Notes under the pieces: model-generated
The model's input: the letters and a program-made list of their open reading frames with translations, nothing else
Databases searched by the model: none
What the model was told of the DNA's origin: nothing
Part shown: in pieces, positions 5,664 to 5,692 of the stretch
Layout: every line of letters begins with the position of its first letter
Numbering within the stretch: position 1 is the stretch's first letter
Translations under genes and position numbers: made by a program
Source of the DNA: Armatimonadota bacterium
GTDB lineage: Bacteria > Armatimonadota > Zipacnadia > Zipacnadales > VGFC01
Direction: 5' to 3'
DNA: 5,692 bases
Assembly: GCA_016869015.1 (NCBI GenBank)
Contig: VGFB01000297.1
Coordinates: forward strand, 1 to 5,692

Positions 5664-5692
5664 ATGGGCGTGCGGAACGGGCCGTCCACCAA

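Overview
This GC-rich window (about two-thirds G+C by eye) is bacterial. It has compact genes with clear Shine-Dalgarno sequences and very short intergenic gaps. It holds four protein-coding genes arranged around one divergent control region, flanked on both sides by short noncoding stretches rich in small repeats. I see no RNA gene, CRISPR array, transposase, integrase or phage gene. The gene families (a distant GH20-like protein, a DUF5010/GH99-like secreted barrel, a Gfo/Idh/MocA oxidoreductase and a xylose-isomerase-like barrel) are typical of carbohydrate-rich environmental lineages such as Planctomycetota, Armatimonadota, Hydrogenedentota or Verrucomicrobiota. That placement is an inference; no marker gene fixes the taxonomy.

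Layout. Positions 1-107 are noncoding, with short-period repeats. On the minus strand, transcribed from right to left, come a Gfo/Idh/MocA-family NAD(P)-dependent oxidoreductase (4584-3589), a 708-residue GH20-like glycosidase-type protein starting at TTG (3569-1443), and a 438-residue putatively exported glycoside-hydrolase-like protein (1424-108). Gaps of 19 and 18 bases make these a likely single operon. On the plus strand, divergent from the operon, is a 270-residue sugar phosphate isomerase/epimerase-type TIM barrel (4731-5543). The 146-base divergent region (4585-4730) has a perfect 10-bp palindrome at its exact centre and two short direct-repeat pairs. Positions 5544-5692 are noncoding and hold a cluster of REP-like palindromes, two of them in a 35-bp tandem repeat.

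How the genes may work together (inference). Two hydrolase-like proteins would release or process a glycan or glycoside. The oxidoreductase and the isomerase-like barrel would handle the sugar by oxidation and epimerisation or elimination. Gfo/Idh/MocA enzymes paired with AP-endonuclease-2-like barrels are known from 3-keto-glycoside and C-glycoside deglycosylation pathways, so a redox-assisted glycoside pathway is a reasonable hypothesis. Three of the four proteins depart from their family's textbook catalytic signatures: the GH20-like protein lacks HxGGDE, the isomerase-like barrel lacks most canonical metal ligands, and the oxidoreductase lacks the usual Asp four residues before the active-site His. 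The substrate cannot be read from the sequence.
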